This document shows, in pieces, positions 46,956-59,600 of a DNA stretch of 64,000 nt. The stretch spans positions 11,069,907 through 11,133,906 of the forward strand of contig CM065710.1 in assembly GCA_017654935.2 (NCBI GenBank), in the 5' to 3' direction. A program made the translations under genes and the position numbers. This stretch comes from Phymorhynchus buccinoides (taxonomy: Eukaryota > Mollusca > Gastropoda > Neogastropoda > Raphitomidae). How positions within the stretch are numbered: position 1 is the first letter of the stretch; each line of letters opens with the position of its first letter. The notes beneath the pieces are model-generated. The model made no database searches. It saw nothing but the letters and a program-made list of their open reading frames with translations, and was not told the DNA's origin.

Positions 46956-47663
46956 CTAATTCCACCCCCCGGTGCGTCCCCCCCACCCACTGTACCCCCC
47001 CCCAGCGGACGTGCTGGAATCGGATGTGCCCCACCCCCACGCGTTTGCCCCGGTGCTCTGCTGCTGCTGCCCGCCCCCCTCCACGCCCCCTGCGCTCCCG
47101 GCAAAGGTGCTGCCCCCTCCTCCTCCTCCAGCCCCTCCCTGGTGCTGCTGATCGGCGCCCGCGTGAGCCCCTTGCTGCCCGAACCCTTGCCCCTGCAGCA
47201 TGGCCTGAGCGGCGGCCAGAACCGCCGAGTTGAACAAGTTCATGCCCATGGCTCCGCCGGGCCCGTCCCCTTTCTGCTGCTGCGCCAGGTTCCCTCCTCC
47301 TCCACGCCCAAACCCACCTGATCCGAAACCACCACCCTGGTTAAACCCGCCGAAACCACCTCCTCCTCCACCGCCGCCGCCTCCGCGGCCCATTCCGGAT
47401 TTGTCAGGCATGCCCGATTTGGGCGCGGCGTTGCTGATGTGGACCGAGGTCCCATTGATGATGTGGTCCTCCCCGCACATGGTCTGGGCCACCTCGGCCT
47501 CGGCGAAGGTGACGAACGCGAAGGCGCGGAACGGTTTAGGGATGAACACATCCACCACCTCGCCGAACTGGGAGAAGTAATTGCGGAGGTCGTCCGCGGT
47601 GAGGTTCTCGGTGCAGCGGCCGATGAACACCTTGCGGTTCATCATGGGGTTCGACTGACCCTC
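46956..47663 (-). CDS. TARDBP: TDP-43 terminal coding exon 4 (RRM2 and Gly/Gln-rich C-terminal domain)
   Basis: Begins [19 protein letters not shown] after the acceptor UGUGUCUAG|GAGGG at 47663. RRM2 is complete (RNP2 VFIGRC, RNP1 RAFAFVTF, ending [10 protein letters not shown]). The tail has a run of ten glycines, then [17 protein letters not shown], which matches the conserved helical patch of the TDP-43 tail (human [21 protein letters not shown] region), then Q-rich sequence and a final [10 protein letters not shown] before the stop at 46956. At 47318 the exon contains a good internal donor, CAG|GTGGGT, in phase 1. No clear AATAAA was seen within several hundred bases downstream. Confidence 0.95.
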   Translation of the reverse strand, partial: EGQSNPMMNRKVFIGRCTENLTADDLRNYFSQFGEVVDVFIPKPFRAFAFVTFAEAEVAQTMCGEDHIINGTSVHISNAAPKSGMPDKSGMGRGGGGGGGGGGFGGFNQGGGFGSGGFGRGGGGNLAQQQKGDGPGGAMGMNLFNSAVLAAAQAMLQGQGFGQQGAHAGADQQHQGGAGGGGGGSTFAGSAGGVEGGGQQQQSTGANAWGWGTSDSSTSAGGGYSGWGGRTGGWN

Positions 47664-50600
47664 CTAGACACACACACACAGCCAGCATTGTTAGACTCTA
47701 TGGATATGACACACACATCACACACACATCAAGAAATGGTACTAGGCGTCATGGACAAAATTACATCTTGCGTCATAGAAACACGCTCTCCCGTAACTTC
47801 TCTTTCGACAGTAAATTAGTCTTTGTCTCGCCTTAGTCCCAGCCCTGTTCAACTTTATCGGACATCTCTCTCTTTCATTCACTCTATCTTCATCTCTTGC
47901 CATCTTTCGCTCTCTTGCGTTCCCTCTCTTCATCTCTCTCTCTCTTTCTTGTTCTCCTCTCTCCACTACATCCCCCCCTTCCCATTCAGCTTCAACACAC
48001 GAACCAATAAGCTTTAAACCCTAGACGCACGCCATCTTCTTACTACTGAATAGGATGAACCCTTTACACTTCACTTAGGCCCGCCCCCCCCCCCAAAAAA
48101 AAAGTCCGTTTCCGAGAACATGGCCAACAAAAATAGGATAGGTAGGTAGGCTTTCAATTTTTTTTGGTTTCTTCGCGGTGCAAGATTTTTGCCGTATTTG
48201 CTGAAACATGTGAATGTGAGTATCAATCAACAGATTATCTTTACCAGTTGACATGTTTTCACATGCTTATACCAATTGATTTCACTGCATCCGCATGATC
48301 GCATTTACACATAGAAATGGCAATTGCGTGCCTTGCGCCCGCCATTGTGTTGGCGGATGCTGATCACAAAAGTCTGCGCGAGTAACGGTCCTTGACTACG
48401 CCGAGTGAGAGTGCAATGGTTGTTTCCCTTGCATTGTCTGCTCAAATTGGGTTTTTTGAAACTCGTCCAATCCCCCCCTTCCCATTCAGCCTCAACACAC
48501 GAACCAATAAGCTTTAAACCCTAGACGCAGCAAAAACTAGGCTCGGTCGGGTTACCGGAAACACTTTTTTTTTGTGTGTGCCTTATATCAAATAATTGAA
48601 ATATTTGCCAATATATAAAATTTCATGTTTGATCGTTTCCGAATGAATAAAGATTTGTTTAAACCATATAAATTGGTTCATCCTTTATCCTTTATACTAT
48701 TGGTGGCTTACTGACACGACATTTACCAAAACTTGGAAAGAAAAACCATGTTCATACAGTTTTATCATAATAGCAGAACAGAAAACTACACTCCGTTTCC
48801 CTTGAACACATTGCATAGAACAGTATGAATGTGCCATTATTCTCAACTGTCAAATCTACTTCACACGTTCTTATTCTAAACTGATCTTACCTTTTTTGCA
48901 GTTCCCTTTCTAGTTTCTGCTGTTTTCTTCTTCTTTTTAAACCCACACATACGAAAATCATTCTTTCCAAAGACACAGACAGTGTCCCCCCCTCTCTCAT
49001 ACACACACTCTCTCTCTCCAACTCTGCATCTTCTGCAAACCAGCTCGAGTCTCAACCACACCACCAAATCAATTAATCTGCACATGCGCAACAAGCAAGC
49101 GTGACATTCTTTCACATTTAAAAGCGAGCCAGCCACAATCACTCCCATTTCTTCTATGATCTGCCAGTCCCTAAACGTGTGCTAACCGTGTCCACTGGGC
49201 GCGTGTAAATAATTACTATCGCTAGGGATAAACAAAAATGTTATGTATGACCAGGGGGTCCCTTACATTTCTGTGCTGGCTCATCCAGTCCCCCTGATAC
49301 ATGTTGTAATTAGTAGGGGTTTCCTGCAACAGCCAAGGGCACAATAGGGCATCCGACATTTCACAACTAATACCACCACCACCACCACCACCACCAGCCG
49401 GCCCTGCAAGGCTCCCCCCACAGCAAGCCTGATCGACAGGCGGGAGAACGCAGGCCTCAGAAAAGTCTCCAAACTTGGGTTTTTCAGCTACCAGTGGAGC
49501 ACGTCAAAAAGATGAAATTCTACCTTTTGGATAGCTTTAAAACGCCCGGGAAATTCAAGTTTATTTGTTGTTTTTCAAAGTAATTCATAAACAGCAAAAG
49601 GATAGAATTCTTGTTTTTGTATTTATGAAATCTTCCCCTCCACTGACAAGTTCAGACCAATTTTGTAAACTCCCTGATTCACAAGGCCAGCTCTCCAGCC
49701 TGGTCAGGCCTGCTGACTTTCACTTCATCTCTCTTGGACCAGGACCGAGTCATTCTTCAACGCAATGCGTGGCCTCCACCTCGCATTCCAATTTTGCATT
49801 TTTAAAGGCGGCTTTCCTTATTCAACGTTACAGCGCAACTTTTCTCCTCTTCTCCTGTTGGCGACAAATTACGAAGGAAGAATTAAAGCGCAGCACTGAC
49901 TTTACTTGAAACGGGGAGCCTTGCAGAGGCCAGCGCATGATGAATTTATATTTTCTTTTAACCCCTTGACTGCCAGAGAAAATAAAAATCATGCCATAAA
50001 AAAGACAACTGATAGAGCCTATCTGGCAAAATGGTCTGGGGATATAACTCTTGACTGTGTTAGAGCAAAAGCCAGCATATCAGGGTTATTCCTCTGCATT
50101 TGATATTATCAGGTCAGTACGTAATACGCTGGTGGCAGTCAAGGGGTTAAACATCTTTTTTGGTAGTTCATTGCTGCCATTTTCTGCCTGTGTGAGGGGA
50201 AAAAAATACTGACAGATCAATTTGAAACGCAACACATCGCCTGTCGTCGCCCTATGACCGCACGCTGCACAAATCTGATCAAAGACCTGGAGGAAAGGGA
50301 GAGAGAAAAAGTCCAGGGATGTGAGAGGGCCCCAAACAAAAAAGCGTAGCCGATAGTATCGTCAAAAGTACTACAAAACTTTGACTCGCATCCTTTGTTG
50401 ATCTCCTCTTTCTTCACATCTATGGTGTGATCAATAATTTTCATGGTTAACGATGAAACAGTCACTCAATAGCTTTGAAAACATCCAAATCCTCCTTCGA
50501 AATCATATCCGAACGCATAAAAATGACGCACTGCCATTGGACGTTAACTGACCAACCACAGAGAAGCTTACAAAATTCAGTCAAGGGAATGTACTCACGC

Positions 50601-53600
50601 TACAAACTGCTTTTCATTTTCACTGTGTGTGCACAAAGAAAGTCTACCAAACTCGACAATCTGTACAATCGTCTCTGTACTTTTTTTTTGGTCAAAGAGA
50701 AAAATCGCATTTACGCGCATCTCACATCCCTGAAAGTCACACCTTGGTTAGCTCTCACCAGTTAAATTTGCATGTTCTTATAGATGCGCGCCCGATAACA
50801 CACATGGCCGGCCTGCATGAGACAACCATAGAAACCTCACAAAAAGGGTGGGTTTTTTAAAAAATATATTAGAATTCATGGGTGAAAGTAAGACATTCTC
50901 TCAATCCTGAAATGACACGTTTCAACGTTCTCTGAATCTTCCCAATCCTGAAGTGATGACTACATTAAAAATAATTTCCAATATGTGTGTGTCTGTGTAT
51001 ACAGGATGGGTGGGGGTGGTGTTAGAATTGCATGTCATCTTGTTTTTAACCCTTTCACCGCCAGCCATCTTTAAGCCAAAATTTTCCATTAAACTTACTT
51101 GGCTACAGAACAGATTTCGTCTGCAATATTGTGGCGATTTCTCTGTGACACATTTAAAATAGGGTCAATCCTTACTGACCAAATTTAGGAACACAATATA
51201 ATTGAATCATGGACCCTAATTTCAAGTTTTAATGATGTGGCTGATAAATCATTGTGGTGCAAAAATGTGACATTGGCGGTGAAAGGGTTAATCTGCCATC
51301 AATGTTTGATTTTATAAGACTGGATCCGGATGACAAGATGGCCAATTCTGACGACTTTGTATCAAAAGTAAACCCTGATTTCAGGAGCACTCATGAACTA
51401 CTTTCACCCACGAGTATTTAACAAAATGCACAATTGCTACATACAGCCATTTACCATCCAATCCTCCAAACCTAGATGTTTTTATAGAGATTGCAATTTC
51501 ATTTAACACAATCATTAACATTTCTGGCTCTGGAATAATTTTTAACAAAATTATATCACATGTACAAAGTTCACAACACATAGGCAAGTTTACAGGAAAA
51601 GTAGGCCATGATTTCAGGCATCAGAATAGTCTGAAGTCCAATCTTCTGAAAACCGCGGTAAAAGGGCCATCAAGGCCCCAGACTATAGAGGGGCAACACT
51701 GAAATCAGTTCTGAACACCACCAAAAAGGCTGAAAATAGTGGTAAACCACTTTAAAATGCTATTTAACACAAAGGATAGCACTCAAAAAAAAAGCCAATC
51801 CTCTGTCAGAAATTCTGAATCCTCTGACAATTCTGATGCCTGAATGTAATTGTTATGGTTTTAATTACATCACATGTACAAAGCAGACCTGTTTACCCTT
51901 ATAATGAAAAACCCGGAATTTGCCAGCCAAAAAAACCGGAATTCACATGATCTGTACACGACTCGCGATAAAGCAGTTTCTTGTTCTTCTCCTTTCCGCG
52001 AACATCGGCGTCGATTTTCAATATTGTGATGATTTCTTGGCTCAATTTTGCCAGAAAAGTTTTATTAGTAAATTCAGTCACTAATTCTTAGTCAATTTTA
52101 GTATAAAACAAGCTGGAAAAAGCAAAATACCTGGAGATGTCCACGATGGGACAGAGAAAAATCACTCGGCCACGGATCGGCGGATGCGAAGTTGCAACTC
52201 GGCGCCATCGCGATCAATTTTGACTTCATTTTCCGTTGAAAACTTCAATCGTATTTTCCCGTGATAATATAATTTAAATTGACTCATTTCAAGCCCTAAT
52301 TACAATCTCTACCATTAAAAAACTGCCTGGAAAGCTCTTCGAATCGACAGTAAAAGTCTGGCCGCCATTTGCTCAGTCCCGAAATAGATCGACCAAAATA
52401 AAAACATTATTTCACCCCTTTAACCAATGAAAATGCAGCATTTAATGCATGTGACGTCAAGCACAACCCCTTTTCTGATGACGTAGCGTGTTAGGTACAC
52501 GTTTCGGTCAACCCTTGCGTCTTTTCCTACGAACGGAAACAAATAATAGACGTTTTTTCGAAATCCCAGAATTTTCAGCGTTCACCCGGAATTTACTATT
52601 TTACCCGAAATTTTAGCAAATTTCCGGAATAATTCCGGCTAAACCGGAATGGTAAACAGGTCTGACAAAGGTCACAACATGTAGGCAAGCTTACAGGAAA
52701 ACTAGGCCATGATTTGCTTTCTCTCACACAGACACACAGGGTGAAGATCACATGACCAAAACTAGAGGCAGGGAAATAGAAAGAACTGAAAAAAAGGAAA
52801 TAGAAAGAACATGGAAAAGTCTCAACAAAGAAAAAAGTAAACGAAGCAAAAGCAATAAAATGACGCCAACAACACAACAGATAATCCTTCGGAGAAAGGC
52901 TTGCATTCGAGACAGACGTACCAGAAAGATTAATTACCGAGCTACAACAATGATCAGCCTTTAGCTCTCTCTCTCTCTCTTGCTCTGCATTGTCTAGTTA
53001 TCCACAAATACATGTTTATTGTCCATTGGCATTGTACAACGCACATGGAAGTAAAAGACATTCACTCTCTTTCTCTCTCTTGCTCTGCATTATCTAGTTA
53101 TCCACGAATACAGACATTCGCTCTCTCCAGTGTGTCGGGACACATTTATCTTCTCATGAGAACGCTCTCCCTCTCTCTCTCCCCTCTCGAGTCTATCTCA
53201 CTCTTAAGTTTATCTCTCTCTCTCTCTCATTTCCACCTTCTCTCTCACTCTCTGTGCAGTGTCCACATTTTATCCTAACTAAAGGTATTTCTTCAACAGA
53301 ACTTTTTCATATTTTTTCACAATTTAGCCTTCCAAAAGTCTCAAATAGTATTAAGAAAGCAAACAGAGTCCTGGAAGGCCAATTATGAAAAAGCATGTTC
53401 TTCTTCCACTCTGATCTTAGCCGGAAAAAAAAACAATTCTCCTCTTCAGTTCACACAGGCACAGTACTGAAGGATTTGTAAGCACTTTTCTCTGAAAAAT
53501 ATTTTGGGTGTTCAGAGAATGGTGCTTCGTGGTGGGGCTGAGGGGCAAAAGACCTTTATGAGTAACATTATTTAAAAATATCGAGGGAAAAAAACCGCAT

Positions 53601-56600
53601 CTGTAGGCCTGGTTCACATTAGACGCGCAACTTCCGTACGGAAAACCCTAAATAAGTGGAAGAAAGAAAGATAAAAGTTTACGCATACAGGGGAAATTCG
53701 GACACGTGCGCAAATCTTTTCCCTTCTTTGTTTCACTTATTTATGGACTGCGCACGGGTTTCCGCATGGAATATCCGCTTATGTGTGTACACGGCCTCAT
53801 CATTTTGAGTTGGACTTTTCTCTGAAATCAGTGAAAGAAGTGGCATGCCTGTTGACAGGAGGGTGCAAGACCTACCTACCCCATTTTTTAGGTACTCCAC
53901 GAAATAAAATTCCATACTTTTTCTCAAAATTCCGTATTTTGCAAGGAGACCCCAAAACGGAACATTACAGAACATTAAACCGCCATGCGAAATGACGAAA
54001 AACACTCGATTTTGACCGATCTTACTTTGCCGTATTAATTTTCCATTTACCGTACTGGGGCTCAAAATCGTGTACAAAATACGGAAAAATCGCATGGGTA
54101 GGCAGGCCTGCAGGAGGGTGGGTGTGAGATAAACATGGACACTGCACCACGCCAACCGGCAGTTCACTTACCCTGGTGTTAGGCAGGGTGACGTCGCACC
54201 AGCGGCCGTCGATCATGTGACGCTGCGACAGACACTTGACCTGCGCGTCAGACTCAGTGAAGCGGATGAAGCCGAAGCCCTTGGACTGCCCCGTGCGGAT
54301 GTCCCTCTTCACCTGAACAACGCGACATTGGATGACCGATCACGCACGGGTCAATGGCATGATGAAAACCTTTGCCTGAGCGTGTATTCCCTCCTTTAAC
54401 TCATTCGCATTGCAATGATTTTGAATTATTAAAAAAACTCACAAATCACTCCAGCCATGCACACAAAAGAAAACATACATAAACAAAAGGAGAAATGAAA
54501 GATTACAGATTTTTTACTTCAGGTTTAGACATGGAAGTGTAGATCAGACTTTTTTTATATATATATAGACTTTATATAGAAAAACTCGACACAGATTGGT
54601 TTCCCCACAACAAACCACTACAAAAGCAGTCAGGGGCAAAATTGTGATCTAAAGGGGTGAAGCGAGTTTAGAAGTGACTAAGGTATGGTGTGCACACAGA
54701 TTTAGTTCCCTTGAAGCAAATGCATCAAATTGACAGCTATCTATTAATTCCGGACATATATGGCCGGAACGACTTAAACCTAGTGTTCACTTCAGCAGCA
54801 TTTCTTGTGGGAGAGGAGTCTCTTTGTCAGCCAGACCTGACTGCCCCCCAATTGAAGTATTTAGTAACAAAAACGAACCTCCATCCATGCTGCCTGAATG
54901 CCTGAACCTCCATCCAACTGCCTGAATTCAGGCTAGTTAGTTAGTCTGCTATAGTCCCGTCAACAGCTATGGTTATCTCAGGACTGTCACCGCATAAAAA
55001 TCCACCACGTATAGCAAAACACAAATCCATGAATCTTAACAACATACAAAACCTGAAAACAAAAAATGTAGTACAATTCATAACATCATTCCATCATTAT
55101 ACCCTATAGTTCGGCCAGTCATAATTAATAATAATAATCCTAACAATCTTATTTATAGCGCAATAATCCATTGAAAATTCTCTATGCGCTTTACGACAAG
55201 ATAGGAAAACGACAAAGTATTTTCACATCCACATGCATTCCAGATTACAAGCCCATGAGGACACTAACAATTTTAACTCATTCTGGACAAATTCCGAGTA
55301 TACTCAGAACAGTGATTTCTGAGTCTAAAGCTTGTCTAAATCCATGTTTTCTCTTCATCACTCTTCCAACTTTCGGTTCACTTATGTTTGGCACTTCTGG
55401 TTCAATTTGTAATGTTGAAAATGTCCAAAAAATCGGCCCTACACAATCCTCAGAAAGTACTCCAATATGTTTTCATTAGCAGTGAAAGTAATAAGGAGAC
55501 TTACGATTCCAATTATAATGCAAGTAACCACGATTTCAAAGCAAAAAATAAACTTGGATCAACTAGTAATGTTGTCAAAACTGAATCATTGACAGTGTTG
55601 AATTTTGTTGCACTTATTTGGTTTTTCTAGGCAACCCCAGGCAAGTCATGTTTGTCTAAGGCGGTGAAGTCTTGAAGGGGTTAACGCAGATGTGTGCCTG
55701 TTGCTCCAAACTGCCACACAGGGTTTCAAATCAACTAGCCACTCAACGTAGCAAATTGTCACATGCAGGCATGGTAGTGGGGGCAACGTGGTTTTCAAAG
55801 AAAATGGCCGGGGGTCCAGGGGGCCGAAGAAAATTCAATAAATGAGTGAAATTTTCACGTTTTCATGCCATTTCAATGCATTTTATTAATAATTTTGTTT
55901 CAAACTGTTCCGCGGATTTTCCGCGATTTGTGGAGGTCTACCATGCCTGCCCATGACGCACACATTTTCGCTTTAAAAAAAAAAATAATACAGTGAAAGA
56001 CCCCCTAAAATACACTAATTCTGAGCCCACCCCCCACCGGCCAGGTACTTCTTGAGGTCCTCCACAGTGTTCTTTCAGGACTGCCTCTCTCCCTCTCTGT
56101 ATCTCACATAGTCCACGGCACACACACACTGACCTGTGTCAAGACCAAATCTCCAAAGTGGCTGAAGCATTTCTTGAGGTCCTCCGTGCTCTTCCAGGGC
56201 ATCTCTCTCTGTCTCTTCCTGTCTCACAACTGACCTGTGTCAGGACCAAGTCCACAAACTGACTGAAGTATTTCTTGAGGTCCTCCTATGTGCTCTTTCA
56301 GGGCATCTGTACCTCTCTCTCTGTCTTTCACAACTGACCTGTGTAAGGACCAAATCCCAGAACCAGATCCCCAAACTTCCAAGGCTCAGTCTCTCTCTGT
56401 GTTAGGACCAAGTCAAAAAAATGGCCAAAGTACTTCTTGAGGTCCTCCTCCGTGCTCTTCTAGGGCATCTTTCTGTCGTCTCTCTCTCTCTCTCACACAA
56501 CTGACCTGTGTCATCCCAGAACCAAACCCCCAAACTTCCAAGGCTCAGTCTCTCTCTCCATCTCTGTGACAACTGACCTGTGCTAAGACCAAGTCCCCAA

Positions 56601-59600
56601 ACTGGTTGAAGTACTTCTTGAGGTCCTCCTCCATGCTCTACCAGGGCATCTCTCTCTCTCTCTCTGTATCTCTCTCTTCCTCAGTTCCTGTCTCACAACT
56701 TACCTGTGTCAGGACCAAGTCCCCAAACTGGTTGAAGTACTTCTTGAGGTCCTCCTCTCTCTCTCACAACTGACCTGTGTCACAGGGCTACCAACCCTAC
56801 ATTTTGTGAATCAGAGACAAACGACTCTCAAATCAGGGACACAGCCTGATTTTCAGGGACATTTTAATAACAGGGTTCGCACAGATTTTTCATACAAAAA
56901 TTCACACTTTCAAAGACCCTTTATCCTATTTTCAAAGACCTCCCTCTACATGCTATGATGACGATTGCTTCGATCACGACCACTCAAAATGCACCGGTGT
57001 AGTCAAAAGACCCGGATATAGCAAAGGCAAGAGTAACTCTCGACAAATCAAGAATGTCTACTAGATGGAGCTAGATCGTCCAACCATGGACAGCAGAAAA
57101 TAAGCCAAATTAAATTGCTTCTTTACCAATTCTGGAAGCAAACAAAACAAGTTATGGCATCCATGACTTTTTTAGGCATCAATTACTTTTTCACAAACTA
57201 TTTCATGATTTTCACAGACCAAAGCAAATTTTCAGACTTTCAAAGACTTGAAAATGGCACTCCATTTCTCAAAGACATTCAAAGACTGTGCGAACCCTGA
57301 ATAATGATCAGAAATTAAGTACAGTACCCACCACAACTTGACATATCATCCCATATAAAAAAATCACACGCACAAATTTAACAAAATGCTCAAGTTTCGC
57401 CTTTTCTTCCTGACACAATGAAAGGCCATTTCTCTGTGTGTGTCTCTCGAAATAAACAGGAACACTTTGAAACTTTTTCTTCTTAGAAGAAGAAGAATCA
57501 TCCTCACACGGCCGTTTAGACGCCATTTTTTCAACCTTGACTGAACTGGCTACAACAGCCAATGAAAACTTGGTTCAGGGCTCCCAGGGACCCCCATTTG
57601 GGGGTCTATGAAGCACTAAAATTCTAAAGGACCCTCTAAAAGAATGTACAGGGGTTCTCAGGGATGCACTAGAAAAAAATTATTTTTAGCATTTGCAATG
57701 CCACTGGGACCCTTTATCCCGCCTCTAGGACCCTCTATACTGTAAGTGAATGAATCCCTGGGACCCCTTGTTTTGCGGGACGATTGGGAGCCCTGTTGGC
57801 TACAACAGCCAATGAGAATTGATTTCACTGAACTACAACAGCCAATGAGAATTGATGTCACTGAGGATTTAACCAATCAGAATAACTCTCTGTAAAGAAG
57901 TTGATAGCGTATGATAAAAAAAGCGCAAACCATGATCCGTGCCGCGAACTGAAACCTAGCGCTACATAAGCGGTAAACAGGCGGAAAACTTTCACGCTTC
58001 CACGATTTTCCGGGACGGTCAGTCAAAAATCGGGAAAAAGGGGACATGTCATGCTTTTCGCGAAAATCCGGGTCAAATACGGCTACGCAGGGATGGCTTG
58101 GCAGCCCTGTGTGTCATCCCAGAACCAAATCCCCAAACTTCCAGGGCTCAGTCTCTCCATCTCTCTCTCTCTGTGACAACTGACCTGTGTCAAGACCAAG
58201 TCCCCAAACTGGCCAAAGTACTTCTTGAGGTCCTCCTCCGTGCTCTTCCAGGGCAGGCCCAGGACGATGAGGTCGGAGCACTTGGTGTTGACCCGCTTCT
58301 TGGCCGAGGGGTTGTCGTCCATGCCATCCTCCCCCTTCCGCTTCTGGTCTGCTGCAACAGTCATCACTGATCACCCTCCAAGATAGGGGTCTGCCATGGA
58401 ATGGGTTCTTACATGGAATAGTTCATGCATGGAATAGCTTCAATATGGAATAGTTCTGAACTGGAATAGTTTTAACATGGAATAATTACGTGGCATAGTT
58501 CTTACAACTTACATGGAATTCTCAACACAACCAGCAGACAAAATATGCCTGATCACCCTCCAAGCTAGTGATAAAACGCAGAAAAGTTGCTCAACACAAC
58601 CAGCAGATCTAAGCATTGTTCAATGCACCAATGATCACCCTCCAACGTTTTGGGGTCTAACATGGAATGGAATATTTCCAACACAAAAATATTGTTTAAA
58701 TGCACATTTAAAGTTGATTCGGGTAAAAAGTTATGATACTATCATAGCCTAAGCACCACTCTAGATCTAATATGTTATAAGTAGCCAGGGGGGAGGGGCC
58801 TCTGAGCAGCTGATGCTTTTCTTCTGCTCATCTTGTGAAGTTGTCCTTTGTATTCTCTCTCCTGGCAGTCTCGAAGGCCTCAGCCTTGCTGACCAGGCAT
58901 GGTAGTGGGGGCAAAGTGGTTTTCAAGGAAAATGGCCGGGGGTCCAGGGGGCCAAAGAAAATTCAATAAATGAGTGAACTTTTCACTTTTTCATGCCATT
59001 TCAATGCATTTTTTAATTAACATTTTTTGAACCGTTTCGCGGATTTCCCCCGATTCACGGGGGTCTACCATGCCTTGTTGACTTGCCTTCTCCAGCTGCC
59101 TGTCTTGGGCCATGATTTCCCAGCCTTTGTCTGGGATGCCGGCCAAACAGAACTAACGCTTCTTCTTCCCTTCAGGGCCCACGGTCAGTATGTTGACCAT
59201 TCTGGTCTTTGAAGCGCTTTCGTGGGGCACCCATGTCACGACGAGAAGCTAACCGCAGTCTCAACGCCAATTTTCATTGGACGATATTAATCAAGACTTA
59301 ATAGACGTTTCGTACCCTGGATTGGTCGTTTCCTACATTATTTTCAAGACATTTCGTACATGAACTTAGCGTTTCGCACACAAGACATTTCGTACACAGG
59401 CGTTTCGTACACAGTAAGCTATCTGCAGTCTGGACTCCAGCCATTTCATTGGATAACGGCAACGTCAAGCGGCCATTTTGTCTTGACATTGTTTTCATTT
59501 CTAACCCTAACCCTATCCCGGGTGTTATATCCTAATCCTATCCCTGTCTAACCCTATCCCGACCTGCAGAAACTCTTCTGAAACTTAATATCATCCAGAC

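Larger units (their letters stand above)
56783..58109 (-). mobile_element. hAT-like transposon, 1.3 kb, inserted in the exon-2 array
   Basis: Ends CAGGGCTACCA / TGGCAGCCCTG with a 7-bp target duplication TGTGTCA (56776-56782 and 58110-58116). It contains two further miniature elements (56873-57298 and 57576-57796) and an N-terminal-type ORF. End sequence and TSD length suggest the hAT superfamily; this is inference without the full transposase. Confidence 0.8.
56030..58184 (-). repeat. Tandem array of degenerate TDP-43 exon-2 3' ends with splice donors, in intron 2
   Basis: Units of about 70-110 bp repeat the end of exon 2 ([13 protein letters not shown]...GDLVLTQ) plus its donor and the CT-rich sequence that follows. 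Recognisable copies end near 56132, 56232, 56338, 56506, 56578, 56702 and 56774, with another at 58117-58184 directly against the real exon. Most keep CAG|GTCAGT; the copy at 56698-56702 has a better donor, CAG|GTAAGT. Some copies carry stops, frameshifts or internal deletions; two kinds lack the middle of the exon (CCCTGGAAG joined to TTTGGGGA). A 1.3-kb transposon (56783-58109) splits the array. These are not functional exons as they stand but are potential decoy 5' splice sites. Confidence 0.85.

Noticed and set aside
47024..47819. Plus-strand frames over TDP-43 exon 4
   Set aside because: Antisense shadows of the Gly-rich coding exon.
30503..54172. Direct splicing of TDP-43 exon 3 to the Q/G/Y/S exon
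   Set aside because: Phase 0 into GG ATG AGC gives GGA TGA, an immediate stop; only phase-1 donors work.
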